A program made the translations under genes and the position numbers. Shown here in pieces: positions 60,064-64,000 of a DNA stretch of 64,000 bases. The notes under the pieces are model-generated. The model ran no database searches. It saw only the letters and a program-made list of their open reading frames with translations, and was not told the origin of the DNA. The stretch is from Silene conica (taxonomy: Eukaryota; Streptophyta; Magnoliopsida; Caryophyllales; Caryophyllaceae). Where the stretch lies: NCBI GenBank assembly GCA_029255685.2, contig CM055311.2:14592952-14656951 (forward strand), given 5' to 3'. The first letter of the stretch is position 1, and each line of letters opens with the position of its first letter.

Positions 60064-60605
60064 TCCAAATAGTTTCCGAAGTTGGTTGAGAGCCGTGCAT
60101 TAGTGATTACATGATAGTATGAGATTCAGATGATGAGATTTTATACTTCACATGTTTATATATGCTGGAGTATTCTGTTTGTATTTATGTGTTACGTGTC
60201 GTTACAAAAGGTGGCTAGGAGAACTCTAGTCACTCCCCACTGATTGTGGCGTACATGTTTACATGTATGTAGGTACATGACAGGTGGTTGGCAGAGGGTT
60301 GCATGGAGCTAGCGAGCGATGATCCTATTCATCGGTTGACTTACACGTTTACGTTAGCTAGACTTAGTTTACATTTCAGTTTTGAGTGCCTGTAGGGATG
60401 TGCCATCCCAGGCTGATGTACATATTGGTTTTGATACTTAGAACTATTACTTATCTATTTTGGTTTTATTTCAGTTTCAGTTTCCGTTTTAGTTTAAGAC
60501 TTCTCGCATGTTGCTTAGTTTACTTTAAAAAGTTTTAAATTCCGCCGCATTTTTAGTACTTTGTATGTTTTATATTTCCGCTTTCGCGAGGGGTTTTACA
60601 TACGT

Positions 60606-63052
60606 GACCAAAACGTTTATGCCATAAGCAAGGACTATCGAGAGTTGTTTTCAAGCAAGAGAAAGAGTCAGTAGGTACAACATTAAGATCAACCATGTAA
60701 ATATTCTTTCTCCGACATCCTTCTAGAATCACATTACTAGTTCCTTACTTCTACTATAATTCAGCAAGTATTGACTGAAAGACAACTTTATTACCTTTGT
60801 TACACATTTGATATATACTTATTAAGTTGTGCTTAAATCCACTTACAAGATATACGTCATTCATGGGGTGGTTTAAGGATAGACCAATCTTACCTATACC
60901 GATCACCTTTCCCTTTTTGTCGTCTCTGAATATGACCCTTTCTCCATCGTATGGTTTGAGAGAAAGGAACAGATTTTTATCTCCGGTCATGTGTCCTGAG
61001 CATCCACTGTCAAGATACCATAAGTTATTATCTTTCGCTAGTACCTGTAAAAGAATCAAGTGCAATTTTTAGGTACCCAAGCTAAGTTGGGTCCTTTAGC
61101 GTTAGCAACTCTATAAAGTAAGTCTTTCCTTACCCAAACTTGTCTTATGAATTTATGAGAGTTAGTTTTTCGTTTAGGAAGTGCTTTAGGATAAGTCTTA
61201 GATTTTTCTGGATTCTTTTGTTTTGAGTGTCTTGGAGGAGGTTTATTTTTCTGAGGTTCATTTTGTTTTTTGTGGTGAAGGTCTCTTAGGTGGAGGTTTA
61301 TATAGACTCGGTCTACTATCATAGCCAAAGCTCATGTCGTAAAACCATCTAAACTCATTATCCCTTTCCTCATCTTTGTTGTGCTTACTTGTGGAGGGAA
61401 TGTCTTCATTAAGTGGTATGTCAAAGGGTTTCACGAATTTTGTTCCAGTCTCAAAATCCTTTGCATGTTTGACACAATTTTCACCAACATGACCCGTATG
61501 GCCACAGTAAGTGCAAACCTTGTATTTAGGTAAATCATCATATTTTCTTCTTCTGAAGTCTCGTTCAGAAGGTGTTGACCTGCATGTAAAGTGATCCCTA
61601 TGACCATAACATTCGTGACCTAAACCTATTTTTTATATTATTGTCTGACTGTTCAGTTAGAATATTTAATACTTTGGTACTTCCTTCCCATTTATCACGA
61701 ACCTTTTTAGCATATATGAGTAAATGTTTTAAGGATTCAATCTCCTTGTCACATGCTGAATGATCCACTTTGTGGTTTTCATCGTAATTAGCACGGTAGT
61801 CTTGAAAACGTTTGTTAAGAATAGTCACTATTTCAGTGTGTTGTTTCTTAGTTTTTTGACATGTCAGATTCTGATTCTTTAGAATTGACTTTGAAGGGAA
61901 TCAAGTTCCTTCTTTTGATTCCAGATGACTTCATCTTTTGAAGTGATCTCATCCTCAAGAAGTTCTTTAGCCTTTTTGGTAATAGCATCATTAGCTATAA
62001 CCTTTACTTGGAGCTCCTTTATGTTGAGTTTCAGTTTTGAGGTTATATCATCATGAACTATCACTTTCGACTCAAGAACCTTTTTCTCAGCATAGACGGT
62101 TGCCAAGGTTATAGTATATTCAATCATTCAACTATAATCTTAGATTTCATCCTTTTGGCTTTGGCTTTTAGAACTTGATTCTCTTCAGCAATATCGAGAA
62201 TCTTCTCTTTCATGTCTTTTAGCTCAAGACTTTGTTCATGACATTGGTCTAGGGTTTGTTCAAAGTATTCGATTAACGCACTTCTAGACAATATTTTAAC
62301 TTGTTTTTTTAGTTCTAGGAAACTCACCTCTTTATTTTCATTTGAGCCGGATTCTCTAATTAGGCAGAATTCAGTTTCTGAGTCTTGATTATCGTTGTCA
62401 CTATCTGAGAATAGATCGAGACTGACATTTCCCAGACACCGATTAACAGTTTCTTGTTCTTCTTCTTCTTGGGAATCCTCATCGTCCTCGCTGTCCAGAT
62501 CTCCCCAACAGTATGTCATCATCACTAATTTGTATTCTTTCTTTGTTTTCTCTCTTTTGGATTTATCCTTAATTTTCTCACATGATGGACAATCCTTGAT
62601 CATGTGGTCAGTCTTTTCATATTTGTAGCATCTTTTGCTAAGAAAGGTTGACTTGGATTCGGTGTTCTTTTTGGGATTAAATTTGTTGTTGTATATTGAA
62701 GTCTTTCCTTTAAACACAACCTTTTTAAACCGTCTAGCAAACAACACGATATCATCTTCAAAGTCTGGCTCCCTTTCACTTGTTGAGGCTTGAAGAACCA
62801 CCGAATTCCCTTTGGATGAATCGTCATCATCTTTGTTTGACATTTTTTTGTGGGCCATAAGGAACCCAATAAGCTCTTGGTAGGAAAGTTCGGTGATGTC
62901 TCTAGCCTCCTCGATTTCAGTGACCTTAGGTTGTCATTTCTTTGTAAGACTTTCATGATTTTTCTAACAACATCCTCGGACTCGAATTTCCTGCCTAGGC
63001 TTCGCAGATCGTTAATAATGCTTGTGAACCGTGTATGTAGGGTTTTATTAGT
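60606..63052 (-). pseudogene. Old Sirevirus-like copia element: Gag and protease part, minus strand
   Basis: Read leftward from 63052. The Gag core (63050-62870, with a frame change near 62930) is followed by a zinc knuckle whose second Cys is Tyr (CYKYEKTDHMIKDC), an acidic linker, a long coiled-coil region (62350-61630), a second zinc knuckle CTYCGHTGHVGENC (61515-61473), protease [15 protein letters not shown] (about 61040-60990) and the start of the pre-integrase domain. Stops and frameshifts break it, for example near 62126, 61860 and 61330. The frame then resumes beyond the solo LTR at 46723. It is the same lineage as the young element but with the longer Gag. Confidence 0.85.
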
Positions 63053-64000
63053 TGCTCATAAACTAATTTTAGTCATACTAAACTAACCTTGTGATTAACA
63101 TATTAATTTACATGTTAAAACGATCTTATGCATGCTAATAATGCGGAAATAAGGAGAGTATTTGAACCCTTACATACGGTCCAAATGTTTAGCAAGGATG
63201 ATCCTCCGAGTACCCAAAATAGAATACCTCCTTTGGATGCACCAAGACAACCCCTCAATCAACCGAAGCCTTGTATTTGCTAGACTAGAAATCGGTTTCT
63301 TCCTTAAAAATTCTAATCACTCTTATTAGAATGTCAATACAATACTACTATTAGTATGTTAATATTATCTTATAATATGTATTGTAGAGGTTGAATAAAC
63401 ACTCCTTGCTTGATGGTTTTTCGGCTAGGGCAAGAAGAGAGAAAGAATGAATGTGATATATATCATATATATATATCCTAAGCATGCTCTTTAACTTAAG
63501 ATAATCTAATTAACTTAAGCATGCAATATTGGGTGAAGGGGAGCCGGTCATGGGGAGTGTCAAGGAGGGAACAACTTGTATTCTCAAGACACTAGGGTGG
63601 TTACTAGGTTAGTGTTCTCTAGGTGGTGCTTTAAACACAATGATTATAGTGTATTAAACACACTAATCATCCACTAACTATCCTAACCAAACCGGCACCC
63701 ATAATCCATAAAATGGATTTCATTTTACAACTTTGTAATAATGTACAATTTTTACAAAGTGTGACATCTTATATGTCTTTAAGATATAAAATGCTTTAGT
63801 ACATCTAAAACATATAAATATTTATCATATAAATATTTTACATAATTAAATAAATCACATTTATTTAATTAATAAGTAATTCGAAATTATTAATGTAAAA
63901 TGATCATTTATCGTCAATACGATTTACAACCTTTGTATTATTTCAACCCAATTCATTCTAATAACGATATGATAAATATCGTTTAATGTTTAACAATTGA
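63053..64000 (-). repeat. copia LTR, minus strand, running out of the window
   Basis: Its left end TGCTCATAAAC interrupts the Gag coding region of the old copia element. From 63100 to 63270 it resembles the inner end of the LTR at 10335-11575 (shared phrases such as GCACCAAGACAACCCCT). No primer site stands next to the left end, so it may be a solo or truncated LTR. The other end lies outside the window. Confidence 0.6.

Larger units (their letters stand above)
46724..60600 (+). mobile_element. 3.65-kb solo LTR (gypsy-like), split by a younger element
   Basis: Starts TGTAACATCCCGC and ends CGCGAGGGGTTTTACA, with perfect TACGT duplications at 46719-46723 and 60601-60605. Removing the young element and its duplication (48068-58293) leaves 3651 bp without coding region, primer site or polypurine tract, so it is best read as a solo LTR left by recombination. 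It lies inside the integrase part of an old minus-strand copia element. A region at 47880-48067 repeats CTATTTCAGGTCTGATAC-like phrases, and 59200-59880 holds the hairpin array. Confidence 0.8.

Noticed and set aside
46724..60600. Interpreting the 3.65-kb outer element as a non-autonomous retrotransposon with two LTRs
   Set aside because: No internal repeat of its ends, primer site or polypurine tract was found; a single LTR with target duplications explains it better.

Overview
This is nuclear DNA from a flowering plant, a dicot. The evidence is intron-rich genes for plant-specific proteins (ureidoglycine aminohydrolase, a trihelix factor), a plant-type tRNA-Trp, and dense Ty1/copia and Ty3/gypsy LTR retrotransposons plus MITEs. 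The retrotransposon protein style would fit Caryophyllales, but that is an impression and not a demonstration.

Layout. 0-13 kb is transposon-rich: a minus-strand copia LTR with its primer binding site (723-1737), an unrecognised degenerate gene-like stretch (2.5-4.5 kb), a minus-strand copia element with a broken gag and one LTR (6.9-11.6 kb), and a plant gene fragment that the LTR cuts (11.6-12.5 kb). 13.4-18.5 kb holds a MITE, a broken mariner-like transposase and about 180-bp tandem repeats. 19.2-25.4 kb is a gene island: a membrane-anchored cyclophilin-like protein (+, 5 exons), tRNA-Trp (+) and a SIP1/ASIL-type trihelix transcription factor (-). 25.9-29.9 kb is a nest of MITEs around a solo LTR. 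30.6-36.6 kb is one complete 13-exon gene on the minus strand for (S)-ureidoglycine aminohydrolase, a step in ureide nitrogen recovery. 37-45.7 kb is old repeats and LTR pieces.

45.7-63 kb is a stack of insertions. An old minus-strand Sirevirus-like copia element is interrupted inside its integrase domain by a 3.65-kb solo LTR (target duplication TACGT). That LTR is itself interrupted by a very young, full-length Sirevirus-like element (48068-58288, target duplication CCTGA, LTRs differing at one base in 1479). The young element encodes an intact 1470-aa Gag-Pol and a second 511-aa protein of 'putative plant transposon protein' type in the position where other elements carry an env-like gene.

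The most unusual signal is in the solo LTR at 59.2-59.9 kb: twelve tandem hairpins share a conserved loop while their stems differ in sequence and stay complementary. Nearly all non-Watson-Crick pairs are G:T on the plus strand, as expected for a structure formed in the sense RNA. A second array of the same logic but with a different loop lies in another solo LTR at 29.24-29.43 kb, and one degenerate unit survives in a third LTR at 45.1 kb.
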